This document shows positions 52,196 through 61,152 of a stretch of 64,000 nucleotides of DNA, in pieces (position 1 is the stretch's first letter; every line of letters begins with the position of its first letter). The notes under the pieces are model-generated. The model did not search any database. It saw only the letters and a program-made list of their open reading frames with translations, and was not told the DNA's origin. Position numbers and translations under genes: made by a program. Origin of the DNA: Eleftheria terrae (lineage in GTDB: Bacteria; Pseudomonadota; Gammaproteobacteria; Burkholderiales; Burkholderiaceae_C); assembly GCF_030419005.1 (NCBI RefSeq), contig NZ_CP106951.1, forward strand, positions 4,836,001 to 4,900,000, in the 5' to 3' direction.

Positions 52196-53064
52196 AGAGC
52201 AGATTGCAGCTTCGCCAGCGGGGCTTGTCGCTGGTCGAGGTGATGGTGTCGCTGGTGATCGGCCTCGTGGTGATCGGTGTGGTGCTGTCCACCTACCTTG
52301 GGGCCGGGGTGGGTGGGCGCCATAGCAGCGCCATGGCACAGATCACCGAAGACGCAACGGTCGCCTTGAACATCATGCGGGCGCAGATCGAGATGGCCGG
52401 CTTCAGTCAGCCCAACGCAGTGGACACCGATGGCCGCTGGGCCAAGGCCTATGCCGGCTCGGCGATTTTCGGCTGCGACAAAGGTTTCAAGGACGCCAAG
52501 AAGAGCCTGCAGGAACTGATTGCAGGCGGCTGCAACGCCGAAGGAAGCAATGACGCCATTGCTATCGCCTATCAGGCGGATGCCAGCACGGTGGTTGTCA
52601 CCAGCGACGGCACGCCGGCTGATTGCCTCGGCCAGAACCTGCCGCTCGACGGGGGCATCTACGTCGCCTACAACCGCTTCTACGTTGACACTGGTGCCGA
52701 CGGCGTGACCCCAGCGCTCTATTGCCGTGGCAACGGTGGTGGCGATCCCAGTACAACGTCCCATCAGCCTCTGGTCGAGAACATTGTCGGGCTCCAACTC
52801 AACTATGGCGTGGCCAACGTCGCTACGCCGACCCAGGTGGCGCGCTACCGGAACGCGGCGGATCTTGCCCCGGACGACTGGAACCGCGTGATCGCCGTGC
52901 GCGTCTGCGTGGTCGTTCAAAGTGCGGACAACGTGATGGACGAGGCCACCGCCTACTACGGATGCGACGGCACCAAGGTCGACCCAGCCGATGGCGACCG
53001 CAAGATGTACCGCGCCTTTCATTCGACCATCGTGTTGCACAACCGCCTGGGGGCACCTGCATGA
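52192..53064 (+). CDS. pilW: Type IV pilus minor pilin PilW
   Basis: This 290-residue pseudopilin has cleavage in RQRG and a helix LSLVEVMVSLVIGLVVIGVV. The length, IMRAQIEMAGF and a late NRVIAVRVCVVVQSADNV segment fit PilW. ATGA overlaps at both ends (pilV stop, pilX start) show translational coupling through the operon. Confidence 0.9.
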   Translation: MKSRLQLRQRGLSLVEVMVSLVIGLVVIGVVLSTYLGAGVGGRHSSAMAQITEDATVALNIMRAQIEMAGFSQPNAVDTDGRWAKAYAGSAIFGCDKGFKDAKKSLQELIAGGCNAEGSNDAIAIAYQADASTVVVTSDGTPADCLGQNLPLDGGIYVAYNRFYVDTGADGVTPALYCRGNGGGDPSTTSHQPLVENIVGLQLNYGVANVATPTQVARYRNAADLAPDDWNRVIAVRVCVVVQSADNVMDEATAYYGCDGTKVDPADGDRKMYRAFHSTIVLHNRLGAPA

Positions 53065-53639
53065 CCGAGTTCTCGCAAGTGCGGCGGCTTGACCGCCCGC
53101 GAAAGAAGGTGGCTGTCCGGGCGCAGTCCGGCGTGGTGCTGCTGGTGGTGCTGGTGATGCTGGTGGTCATCGGCTTCACCTCGGTCAGCGTGATGCGAGG
53201 CGCCCTGAACGCGGACCTCGTGAGCAACAACGAACGCATGCAGACACTGGCGACCCAGGGCGCACAGATCGGATTGCGCTATTGCGAGAGTTTGCTCAGG
53301 CTGTCGGACCCGCAGCGCGCGGAGAAGGGCTTCAACCTGCAGCCGAAGGCCACCGGAGCGAAGGCCGCATGGGAGACGGCAGACAAGTGGAGCGACGCGA
53401 CGGTTCGCGTCCAGGTCCCCGACGAGTGGCTCGAGCCCGAGGACAACTCGGTCGACCTGATCACGCCGGAATGCATGGCGGAGATGAGCACGATGGGCAC
53501 CGCTGATGTGATCCTCGTGACCGCCCGCGGATTCAGCCCCGACTACACCGCCAACGCCGAAACCAAGGCGACCGAGAGCGGCACGGTGATCTGGCTGCAA
53601 TCGATCCTGCGCCTGGCGCCTGCGCCGGCAGCGCCGTGA
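53061..53639 (+). CDS. pilX: Type IV pilus minor pilin PilX
   Basis: This 192-residue protein has the PilX N-terminus: RAQSGVVLLVVLVMLVVIGF, then SVMRGALNADLVSNNERMQT. PilX lacks the usual Glu at +5, as seen here. The end is a small beta domain. It overlaps pilW and precedes pilY1 closely. PilX-type pilins affect pilus-mediated aggregation in Neisseria relatives. Confidence 0.9.
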   Translation: MTEFSQVRRLDRPRKKVAVRAQSGVVLLVVLVMLVVIGFTSVSVMRGALNADLVSNNERMQTLATQGAQIGLRYCESLLRLSDPQRAEKGFNLQPKATGAKAAWETADKWSDATVRVQVPDEWLEPEDNSVDLITPECMAEMSTMGTADVILVTARGFSPDYTANAETKATESGTVIWLQSILRLAPAPAAP

Positions 53640-53656
53640 AGAACAAGGAGAAAACA

Positions 53657-56600
53657 ATGAAGCCCACAGCATGCGCTCCGCAGCGCTCCGTGTTTTCCAG
53701 AACCGTGGTGTGTGTCACGGTGGTGGCCCTGCAACTTGGCGCGTTGACGCCTGCCTGGGCGGCCGATACCGCGCCTTCGCAGAAGCCGCTGCTGCGTCGC
53801 GAGGGCGGGGTGCCGAAGGCCAACGTGATGCTGACCATCGACGATTCCGGCTCGATGCGCGCCAATCACATGCCGGAGAACACCTTCAAGGTCAACGGCT
53901 ACGACGTCACCTTGCCCTACACCGGCGCTGCCCGGGTCATGGACGTCCTGCCGGACGATCCGACCCCGCTCGGCAACATGACCATTCTGGGCAGCGTCAC
54001 CGCGATCAGAAACAGCAACTCGGTCTTCCAGCGCCAATTCCGTTCGCCGGATGTCAACTCCATCTACTACAACCCAGAGGTCCGCTACCTGCCCTGGATG
54101 AAGCCGGGCGGTGGCCGCTTCCCGGATGCGGTTCCCACGAGCGCATACTGGAATCCGGTGGACACGACGCAAGGGACGGTCGACTTGACGGCGACCATTT
54201 CTTCGTCGAGGAAGCGGTGGTGCACGAACCCGTCGACTGACGCCTACTGCCCCACTGCCGATGCGCAGGTGTCGCGGGGCTTGTACTACCGCCTGAAGGC
54301 GGGCACCGACCCGAGGGTCGCGGCCAACTACGTCCAATACGACATCAACGACAGCGGCCCATTTCCGAAGGCGGCTGGGCGCACCGACTGCACCGGTGCG
54401 ACCTCCTGCACCCGTGACGAGGAGCGCAAAAACTTTGCGAACTGGTTCACCTTCTACCGCACCCGGATGTTCCTGACGAAGGCAGCAATTTCGGAAGCGC
54501 TGCATGGCGTCGATAACACCGTGCGCATGGGCTGGGGCTCCATCAACCATTCGACGGTCGCTGACATTCAAGGCGTCAACACGTCCGTCATCCGGATGGG
54601 CGTGAACGATCTCGACGCCACTCAGCGCTCGGCCCTCCTCACGCAGATCCAGAGCAAGACCTTCATCGCGAACGGTTCGACGCCGCTGCGTACCGCGATG
54701 GACACGGTGGGCGTCTACTTCCAGCGCAATGACGCGAAGGGGCCCTGGAGCGCGAAACCCGGCACCGTGACGGGCGCTGCCGACCTGTCCTGCCGTCGCG
54801 CCTACAACATCCTGATGACCGACGGCTACTACAACGACAGCTACAACGCCGCGGGCAACGCCGATAACACCAATGGTGATTCCTATGCGAGCTCGGCGCC
54901 GACGGGAGCCGCTTACACGCGCTACACCGCCGAACGGCCCTACAAGGACGACTACTCCAACACCCTCGCCGACGTGGCGATGAAGTATTGGAAGAAGGAT
55001 CTGCGCCCGGACCTGGCCAACAAGGTCAATCCCCAGCCCGCGACCGATGAGGTGCCCGGCGGCGACCCTGCGTACTGGCAGCACCTGACGCAGTTCACCG
55101 TCGGCCTGGGCGTCAAGGGCACCCTCGATCCGAAGAAGGACTTGCTCGCGCTGACCAAGGGCACCAAGTCCTGGACGGACGACGAGATTGATGACCTGTG
55201 GCACGCCGCCGTGAACTCACGTGGCCGCTTCTTCTCCGCCACGAATTCGGGCGAGCTCGCCAAGGCCATTTCCAGCGCGCTGGGTTCGGCGGCGGGTCGT
55301 GATGGGCTGAAGGAAGCGGGTGTGGCGTCGGCCGGTCCCATCCTGCAGGATGGCAACCGCAAGTACGTGCCCAGCTATACCTCGGTCAAGTGGACTGGAG
55401 AGCTGGAGGCGTTCTCTCTCGACGCGAACGGCGTGGCGGGCAGCACGCCCCTGTGGAAGGCGAGCGAAAAGCTGCCGGCCCACGGACTGCGCCAGATCTA
55501 CACCTGGGACGCCGTCAACAAGAAGGTCGTGCCCTTCACCTGGGCCGGCATGCCGGACGCGACCCGCAAGCTGATCGGCACTGATGTGTCCGAATCCCTG
55601 GTCAATTACCTTCGCGGCGACACGTCGAACGAAGGTACTGAAACCACCAACTTCCGGATTCGCGCCGGGAAATTGCCGGACTTCGTCAACTCGCCTCCTT
55701 CCCTGGTGGGCGGCAACGTCGACATGTTCTACGAAACGCTGCCGATCGGCGGCAAGACGTATCGCGAGTATGTCGACGCGAAGAAGAAGCGCGACCCGGT
55801 GATCTTCCTCGGAGGCAACGGCGGCATGCTGCATGCGTTCCGCGACACGCTGGTCACGCCGGCGCCGGCCAATGCAGGAACTGAAGTGTTCGCCTATGTG
55901 CCGAACGCCGTGCTGCCGAACCTGTCGAAGCTCTCGAAGAAGGACTACGGCACCGCAGCGAACTACCACCAGTTCTTCGTCGACGGCCCGCTGACCGAGG
56001 CGGATGCCTATCTCAATGGCAGCTGGACCAATGTGCTGGTCGGCACGCTGGGGGCCGGCGGCAAGGGCCTGTTCGCGCTGCGGCTTGACAAGGACAACAT
56101 CGCGGCCAACCTCAACGCCAGCTCGGTGATGTGGGAGCTGTCGAGCGCCAACGACGCCGACATCGGCTACATGAACGGCGACGCCCAGATCGGCGTGCTG
56201 GCTGACGGCAGCTGGAAGGTCTTCATTGGCAATGGCAGCTTCAGCACCAACGGCCGTGCGGTTCTGCTGGTGATCGACCTGGCGACGGGGGCCATCTCCA
56301 AGCTGATCGCCGGTACGGCCGGCGGCAACGGGTTGGGCGGCGTGCGCCTGATCAAGGATGCCAAGCAACAAGTGATCGGCGTGTATGCCGGCGATCTCCA
56401 GGGCAACCTGTGGCGTTTCGACTTCGGCACCGGCGTCAGCACCGATTGGAAGGTAGGCCTGGGTGGCAGGCCGCTGTTCACGGCAAGCAGCGGTGGCGTG
56501 GCACAGCCGATCACCTCGTCGCCGTCCTACGTGCCGCATGAACAGAACGGCAATGTCGTGCTCTTCGCGACCGGGAAGCTGTCCACGGAAGGCGATCCCG

Positions 56601-57295
56601 ATGACAAGACCGTGCAGGCCGTCTATGGCGTCTGGGACCGCACCAAGGCCGGCGAGACGTCCGCGCTGACGGCAGCCGTCACGCGCGACCAGTTGGTCGA
56701 GCAGCGGATCCTGGGTTCCAAGATCGACCCGCTGACCAAGCGAACCTACTATGAGGTCACCTCCAACGATGTGGACTGGAAGGACAAGTCGGGCTGGTTC
56801 ATGAATTTCAGCATTGAGCAACGCCAGCGTTCGATCTATCCGCCGGTGGTGATCGGTGACTTCGTCTACATCAGCACCATCGTGCCCGCTGCCGCGGCCG
56901 GCGAATGCGAGGCCACCGAAGGCAAGGGCTTCAACTTCCTGATGCCGGCCCACGAAGGCGGTCAATACACCAAGGCGCCCGTGCTCGACACGAACGGCGA
57001 CGGCGTGCTGAACAGCTCCGACCTGAACGCGGCGGGTTTCATCACCCGCCCGGACGGCCGCGGCGTGGTGCTGACCAAGAAGCCGGTCCGCCCCGGCGGC
57101 ACCGGCGAGCCGGCCAACGGTGCCGACAAGGAAACCGACGTCAGCCTGCAAAACTCGGGCGGCGCCGCGGGCACCGACCCCTTGGGTGAACAGGATGGCA
57201 AGGTCTATTGCATCATCAACTGCAAACCGCCGAACACCAATAAGGTGATCAGCGAACGGGTTTGGCGCCGGATCATCAATCCGCCCATCAAGTAA
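53657..57295 (+). CDS. pilY1: Pilus-tip adhesin/assembly factor PilY1
   Basis: This is a 1212-residue secreted protein. A signal peptide ends PAWAAD (about residue 37). An N-terminal von Willebrand A-like region has a MIDAS-type DDSGSM (about 62-67) and later LMTDGYYND. The C-terminal half is the PilY1/PilC beta-propeller (VIFLGGNGGMLHAFRDTLV, VGTLGAGGKGLFALRLDK, YAGDLQGNLWRFDF). A calcium-loop motif DTNGDGVLNSSD lies at 1111-1122. PilY1 caps the pilus and links surface contact to signalling. I start at ATG 53657 behind an AAGGAG site rather than the GTG at 53636, which overlaps the pilX stop. Confidence 0.93.
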   Translation: MKPTACAPQRSVFSRTVVCVTVVALQLGALTPAWAADTAPSQKPLLRREGGVPKANVMLTIDDSGSMRANHMPENTFKVNGYDVTLPYTGAARVMDVLPDDPTPLGNMTILGSVTAIRNSNSVFQRQFRSPDVNSIYYNPEVRYLPWMKPGGGRFPDAVPTSAYWNPVDTTQGTVDLTATISSSRKRWCTNPSTDAYCPTADAQVSRGLYYRLKAGTDPRVAANYVQYDINDSGPFPKAAGRTDCTGATSCTRDEERKNFANWFTFYRTRMFLTKAAISEALHGVDNTVRMGWGSINHSTVADIQGVNTSVIRMGVNDLDATQRSALLTQIQSKTFIANGSTPLRTAMDTVGVYFQRNDAKGPWSAKPGTVTGAADLSCRRAYNILMTDGYYNDSYNAAGNADNTNGDSYASSAPTGAAYTRYTAERPYKDDYSNTLADVAMKYWKKDLRPDLANKVNPQPATDEVPGGDPAYWQHLTQFTVGLGVKGTLDPKKDLLALTKGTKSWTDDEIDDLWHAAVNSRGRFFSATNSGELAKAISSALGSAAGRDGLKEAGVASAGPILQDGNRKYVPSYTSVKWTGELEAFSLDANGVAGSTPLWKASEKLPAHGLRQIYTWDAVNKKVVPFTWAGMPDATRKLIGTDVSESLVNYLRGDTSNEGTETTNFRIRAGKLPDFVNSPPSLVGGNVDMFYETLPIGGKTYREYVDAKKKRDPVIFLGGNGGMLHAFRDTLVTPAPANAGTEVFAYVPNAVLPNLSKLSKKDYGTAANYHQFFVDGPLTEADAYLNGSWTNVLVGTLGAGGKGLFALRLDKDNIAANLNASSVMWELSSANDADIGYMNGDAQIGVLADGSWKVFIGNGSFSTNGRAVLLVIDLATGAISKLIAGTAGGNGLGGVRLIKDAKQQVIGVYAGDLQGNLWRFDFGTGVSTDWKVGLGGRPLFTASSGGVAQPITSSPSYVPHEQNGNVVLFATGKLSTEGDPDDKTVQAVYGVWDRTKAGETSALTAAVTRDQLVEQRILGSKIDPLTKRTYYEVTSNDVDWKDKSGWFMNFSIEQRQRSIYPPVVIGDFVYISTIVPAAAAGECEATEGKGFNFLMPAHEGGQYTKAPVLDTNGDGVLNSSDLNAAGFITRPDGRGVVLTKKPVRPGGTGEPANGADKETDVSLQNSGGAAGTDPLGEQDGKVYCIINCKPPNTNKVISERVWRRIINPPIK

Positions 57296-57316
57296 CCCAT
57301 TGGGCAGGCGCACAAT

Positions 57317-57775
57317 ATGGCCATGAAAGCAGTCCCCACCCTCCTGGCCCGCGCCCCCCGCGCGGGGCGCGGCTTCACGCTGATCGAGCTGATGATCGTC
57401 GTGGCCATCATCGGCATCCTGGCGGCCATCGCCTACCCGAGCTTCAGCGAACAGGTGAAGCGCGGGCGGCGGGCCGATGCGCAGGCCGCCTTGATGGAAG
57501 GCGCGCAATACATGCAGCGCTATTACTCGGCGAACAGCACCTATGTGAACGGGGTGCTCCCGCTCAACCAGTCTCCGCGCGAGGGCACGGCGGTGTACGA
57601 GGTCGCCGTCGACGATGCAGAAACGACGCCTCGCAGCTACGTCCTGAAAGCGAAGCCAACGGCGGGCGGTTCGATGGCCGATGACAAATGCGGCACGCTG
57701 GTTCTTGACAGCAGGGGCCGTCGCCAGATCGAAGACGGCGCCGAAGGTGTCAAAGCCTCCGACTGCTGGCGCTGA
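57317..57775 (+). CDS. pilE: Type IV pilin-like protein PilE
   Basis: This 152-residue pilin has a leader ending GRG, then FTLIELMIVVAIIGILAAIA with Glu at +5. The C-terminal DDKCGTLVL...KASDCWR has the two cysteines of the D-region disulfide. As the last gene of the minor-pilin operon it corresponds to PilE of Pseudomonas rather than the major pilin. It starts 21 bp after pilY1 and is followed by a terminator. Confidence 0.92.
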   Translation: MAMKAVPTLLARAPRAGRGFTLIELMIVVAIIGILAAIAYPSFSEQVKRGRRADAQAALMEGAQYMQRYYSANSTYVNGVLPLNQSPREGTAVYEVAVDDAETTPRSYVLKAKPTAGGSMADDKCGTLVLDSRGRRQIEDGAEGVKASDCWR

Positions 57776-57833
57776 GAAGCACTGATCGCGCGGGCCGCAG
57801 GCTGACGCATCAGACCGAGCGAAGAATCCCAAC

Positions 57834-57866
57834 AAAAAACGCCCTGCAATCGCAGGGCGCTTTTTA
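57834..57866. terminator. Bidirectional terminator between pilE and nrdR
   Basis: CGCCCTGC-AATC-GCAGGGCG forms an 8-bp stem with AAAAAA on the left and TTTTT on the right, so it can terminate transcription from both the pilus operon and the convergent nrdR-glyA side. Confidence 0.9.
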
Positions 57867-57920
57867 TTGGCGGTGCCGGCAAGAGGCGCAGGGGAGGGCG
57901 CCGCCGGCAGGCTGGCGGAT

Positions 57921-58364
57921 TCAGATCTCCTTGATCAGGCGACTGAACTCATCCACATCCTCGAAGCTGCGGTACACCGACGCGAACCGCACGTAGGCCA
58001 CCTTGTCGAGCTTCTTGAGCTCGCGCATCACGAACTCGCCCAGCTTGGAGCTGGCGACTTCGCGCATGCCGCTGGAACGCAGCTTCTGCTCGATGCGCTG
58101 CAGCGCGGCATCGATCTGCTCCAGGCTCACCGGCCGCTTGCGCAAGGCGAGCGTCATCGACGCTCGAATCTTGGCCGGATCGAACTCCGCACGGCTGCCG
58201 TCCTTCTTCACCACCGCCGGCATGGTCACCTCGGCCCGCTCGTACGTGGTGAACCGGGTGTCACAGGACAGGCAGCGCCGGCGACGGCGAATGACATCCC
58301 CCTCGTCGGACTCGCGCGTCTCGACGACCTGGCTCTCTTCGTGGCCGCAGAACGGGCAGCGCAT
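57921..58364 (-). CDS. nrdR: Transcriptional repressor NrdR
   Basis: This 147-residue repressor of ribonucleotide reductase genes has a zinc ribbon ([18 protein letters not shown] and [16 protein letters not shown]) and an ATP-cone domain ([40 protein letters not shown]). It senses dATP/ATP and binds NrdR boxes upstream of nrd operons. It lies 20 bp downstream of glyA and is probably co-transcribed with it, an arrangement common in Betaproteobacteria. Confidence 0.96.
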   Translation of the reverse strand: MRCPFCGHEESQVVETRESDEGDVIRRRRRCLSCDTRFTTYERAEVTMPAVVKKDGSRAEFDPAKIRASMTLALRKRPVSLEQIDAALQRIEQKLRSSGMREVASSKLGEFVMRELKKLDKVAYVRFASVYRSFEDVDEFSRLIKEI

Positions 58365-58384
58365 GGCGAGGGGGTGGTGTCAGT

Positions 58385-59632
58385 TCAACGGTAGACCGGG
58401 AAGCGCCGGGTCAGCGCATTGACCTTCTCGCGCACGGCGGCGATGTTGGCCTCGTCGCGCGGCTTGTCCAGCACGTCGGCGATCAGATGCGCCGTCTGCA
58501 CCGCCTCGGCTTCGGTGAAGCCGCGGGTGGTCATGGCTGGCGAGCCCAGGCGGATGCCGCTGGTCACCATCGGCTTTTCGGGGTCGTTCGGGATGCCGTT
58601 CTTGTTGCAAGTGATGTGGGCCTGGCCGAGCAGTGCCTCGGCTTCCTTGCCCGTCATGCCCTTGGCGCGCAGGTCCACCAGCATCACGTGGCTTTCGGTG
58701 CGGCCGCTGACAATGCGCAGGCCGCGCTCGATCAGGGTGCTTGCCATTGCCTGCGCGTTCTTGACCACCTGTTGCTGGTAGGCCTTGAACTCGGGGGACA
58801 GGGCCTCCTTGAAGGCCACCGCCTTGGCCGCGATCACGTGCATCAGCGGCCCGCCCTGGATGCCGGGGAAGATGGCGCTGTTGATCTGCTTGGCCACCTG
58901 GTCCTTCATCAGGATGATGCCGCCGCGCGGGCCGCGCAGGCTCTTGTGGGTGGTGGAGGTCACCACATCCGCAAACGGCACCGGGTTGGGGTAGACGCCG
59001 CCGGCGATCAGGCCGGCATAGTGCGCCATGTCCACCATGAAGTAGGCGCCCACCGCCTTGGCGACACGCGAGAAGCGCTCGAAGTCGATGCGCAGGCTGT
59101 AGGCCGAGGCGCCCGCGATGATGAGCTTGGGCTTGTGCTCGTGGGCCAGCCGCTCCATCGCGTCGTAGTCGATCTCTTCCTTGTCGTTCAGGCCGTAGCT
59201 GACCACCTTGAACCACTTGCCGGACATGTTCAGCGGCATGCCGTGTGTCAGGTGGCCGCCTTCTGCGAGGCTCATGCCCATGATGGTGTCGCCGGGCTGC
59301 AGCAGGCCGAAGAACACACCCTGGTTGGCCTGCGAGCCGGAATTGGGCTGCACGTTGGCATGCTCGGCGCCGAACAGCTGCTTCAGCCGGTCGATGGCGA
59401 TTTGCTCCACCACGTCGACATATTCACAGCCGCCGTAGTAGCGCTTGCCGGGATAGCCTTCGGCGTACTTGTTGGTCAGCTGGGTGCCCTGCGCGGCCAT
59501 CACGGCCGGCGAGGCGTAGTTCTCGGAAGCGATCAGCTCGATGTGCTCTTCCTGGCGCTGGTTTTCCTTTTGGATGGCAGCCCACAGCTCGGCATCGATG
59601 TTCGGCAGGGTGGAAACGGTGCGGTCAAACAT
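58385..59632 (-). CDS. glyA: Serine hydroxymethyltransferase
   Basis: This 415-residue PLP enzyme interconverts serine and glycine with transfer of a one-carbon unit to tetrahydrofolate. PLP Lys lies in [36 protein letters not shown] and [18 protein letters not shown] are standard. The ATG at 59632 follows GAGGA. A ZTP riboswitch lies in its leader, tying glyA expression to folate/purine one-carbon status. Confidence 0.97.
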   Translation of the reverse strand: MFDRTVSTLPNIDAELWAAIQKENQRQEEHIELIASENYASPAVMAAQGTQLTNKYAEGYPGKRYYGGCEYVDVVEQIAIDRLKQLFGAEHANVQPNSGSQANQGVFFGLLQPGDTIMGMSLAEGGHLTHGMPLNMSGKWFKVVSYGLNDKEEIDYDAMERLAHEHKPKLIIAGASAYSLRIDFERFSRVAKAVGAYFMVDMAHYAGLIAGGVYPNPVPFADVVTSTTHKSLRGPRGGIILMKDQVAKQINSAIFPGIQGGPLMHVIAAKAVAFKEALSPEFKAYQQQVVKNAQAMASTLIERGLRIVSGRTESHVMLVDLRAKGMTGKEAEALLGQAHITCNKNGIPNDPEKPMVTSGIRLGSPAMTTRGFTEAEAVQTAHLIADVLDKPRDEANIAAVREKVNALTRRFPVYR

Positions 59633-59707
59633 TTGGCAGTCCTCTTCGGTGCGAGAAGTCCCTCGTCGATACGGCAGCGCCGCCACGGCGGCGCCGATCG
59701 ATCGGAA

Positions 59708-59817
59708 GGCTGCCCAGGCGAACGGCTGAACGGCAGCGGTGTGCCGGCCGCACTTCCCGGTGGTTCGCCACCTCGGACGCTCCCGCAGGCAGGGGTCCTA
59801 TCGCCAGTTGTGCAGCC
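59708..59817 (-). ncRNA. ZTP riboswitch (pfl motif) upstream of glyA
   Basis: Read on the minus strand, an 8-bp P1 pairs GGCTGCAC with GTGCGGCC and encloses ACTGGCGATA, a GGTGG-CGAA-CCACC hairpin and GGGAAG. This is the 5' half of the pfl/ZTP aptamer. The 3' half ends in the conserved CGCCTGGGCAGC. An additional stem (GGAC...GTCC) sits between ACTGGCGATA and the second hairpin. The class binds ZTP/ZMP, which accumulate when 10-formyl-THF is short, and turns on one-carbon genes such as glyA. No T-rich terminator follows. A GC-rich hairpin near 59670-59695 could pair with the aptamer's GGCAGC, suggesting control of translation. Confidence 0.9.
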
Positions 59818-59937
59818 CGGCAAGTGTAATGGATATCCCCGCAGCCAGCCGCCGTGGCGCGTCAAGCTGGGCGGTCGCCGCACCGGCGCGGTGCGTTGTG
59901 CGCCCGCGTGTGGCTGCCGCTCGATGCCGCGCGTCAA

Positions 59938-59960
59938 TGAAAACGGCCCGCAACGGGCCG
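59938..59960 (-). terminator. Terminator after the lytic transglycosylase gene
   Basis: On the minus strand CGGCCCG-TTG-CGGGCCG is a perfect 7-bp stem followed by TTTTCATT. It lies about 35 bases past the transglycosylase stop and isolates it from the glyA riboswitch leader. Confidence 0.85.
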
Positions 59961-59995
59961 GCTTGCTATGGCGGCAGGCAGGGCTGCCAAAGGGG

Positions 59996-60895
59996 TCAAC
60001 GCACCAGGGCCAGTTGCTCTGGCTCGCCGGCCTCGGTGGCAGGCACCTCCGCGGTCGCAGGCGCAGAGGCTGGTGCCGGCGCGTGCACCGCCTGCAGCAT
60101 CTGAGGGGCGGACACCGGCACCTGGCGACCGGCCGCGACATTGCGCAAGTGCGCCTGCTCCGACAGCACCTTGGCCGCATAGCCGCCGTCGTCCTGCAGG
60201 TTGGCGGCGCCGACGTAGTAGCGCAGCCCGCCTTCCAGGCTGCCGGCGCGCGCAATGCATTCCTTCAGCACCTGCACGCCAACCCGCAGGTTGGTGACTG
60301 GATCGAAGGCCGCGTGGTTGCCGCCGAAGCGCTCGTACTTGTCGTCATGCACGCGGGTCATCACCTGCATCAGGCCCTGCGCGCCGACCGAGCTCTGGGC
60401 AAAGGGATTGAAGCTCGATTCGACCGCCATGATGGCCAGGATCAACGTCGGCTCGATCCCGGTGCGCCCGCCGACGTGCCACGCTTCCTTCACCAGCCGT
60501 GCCACCGGCTCCGGCGCCACCCGGTAGCGGCGCGACAGCCACTGGGCCACGGCCGCCTGCTGCCGGGTCAGCTCGGAAGGATCGACCGCCGTCGCACGCT
60601 GGATGGCCTCGGGCTCCATCATGCTGGCCAGGAAGGCCTCGGGCGATGCTTCCACGCGCGCTTCCTGGCGCGCCTGCAGCCAGCCGAGTGCCTGCATCTC
60701 CAGCGCATGCCGGAGGTCGGCACGACCGGCGAAGAACAGGGCGCCGGCCAGAACCACCAGGCCCACGAATGCCAGGCCGTTGTGGCAGATCTCCAGCAAG
60801 CCATGGCCCACGTCTTGACAGAACACCGCCACTGAGGCGGCGCTTGCGGTGCAGGCGCGGCCAACCGCGGCTTGCACTGAGTCCCACGCTGTCAT
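59996..60895 (-). CDS. Membrane-anchored lytic transglycosylase (SLT domain)
   Basis: This 299-residue protein has one membrane helix (about 41-57) and an SLT domain at about 140-260: LILAIMAVESSFNPFAQSSV with catalytic Glu159, then GAQGLMQVM and YYVGAANLQDDGGYAAKVL. It cleaves peptidoglycan between MurNAc and GlcNAc to give anhydro-muropeptides. A Cys-containing N-terminus and an Ala/Pro tail are unusual but minor. The ATG at 60895 follows AAGGAG. It has its own terminator. Confidence 0.9.
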   Translation of the reverse strand: MTAWDSVQAAVGRACTASAASVAVFCQDVGHGLLEICHNGLAFVGLVVLAGALFFAGRADLRHALEMQALGWLQARQEARVEASPEAFLASMMEPEAIQRATAVDPSELTRQQAAVAQWLSRRYRVAPEPVARLVKEAWHVGGRTGIEPTLILAIMAVESSFNPFAQSSVGAQGLMQVMTRVHDDKYERFGGNHAAFDPVTNLRVGVQVLKECIARAGSLEGGLRYYVGAANLQDDGGYAAKVLSEQAHLRNVAAGRQVPVSAPQMLQAVHAPAPASAPATAEVPATEAGEPEQLALVR

Positions 60896-61152
60896 GTCAC
60901 TCCTTTCCTTCCGCCGGACCGGCATCGCACAGGCTCCATGGAGCAGGGCGGCCGGACCCGACAGCGATAATGCGCCGCGTCTACGCTAGGCGTCTCCGCA
61001 GAAGGCGGGACGCGGACGGCGGCTGATTGCATCGGCAGCGTCGCACCGGGTGACCGGTGCGGGTAATCCCTTGGGTGGGGAACGGGCGGATTCTATGGAG
61101 GCCGCTCATAACCAGTCAAGCATTTAGAAATAGCTTTTAATTCCTCTTCGTT

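Noticed and set aside
55217..57835. Long minus-strand open frame (872 codons) opposite pilY1
   Set aside because: It is antisense to PilY1, with no recognisable motif and an atypical composition.
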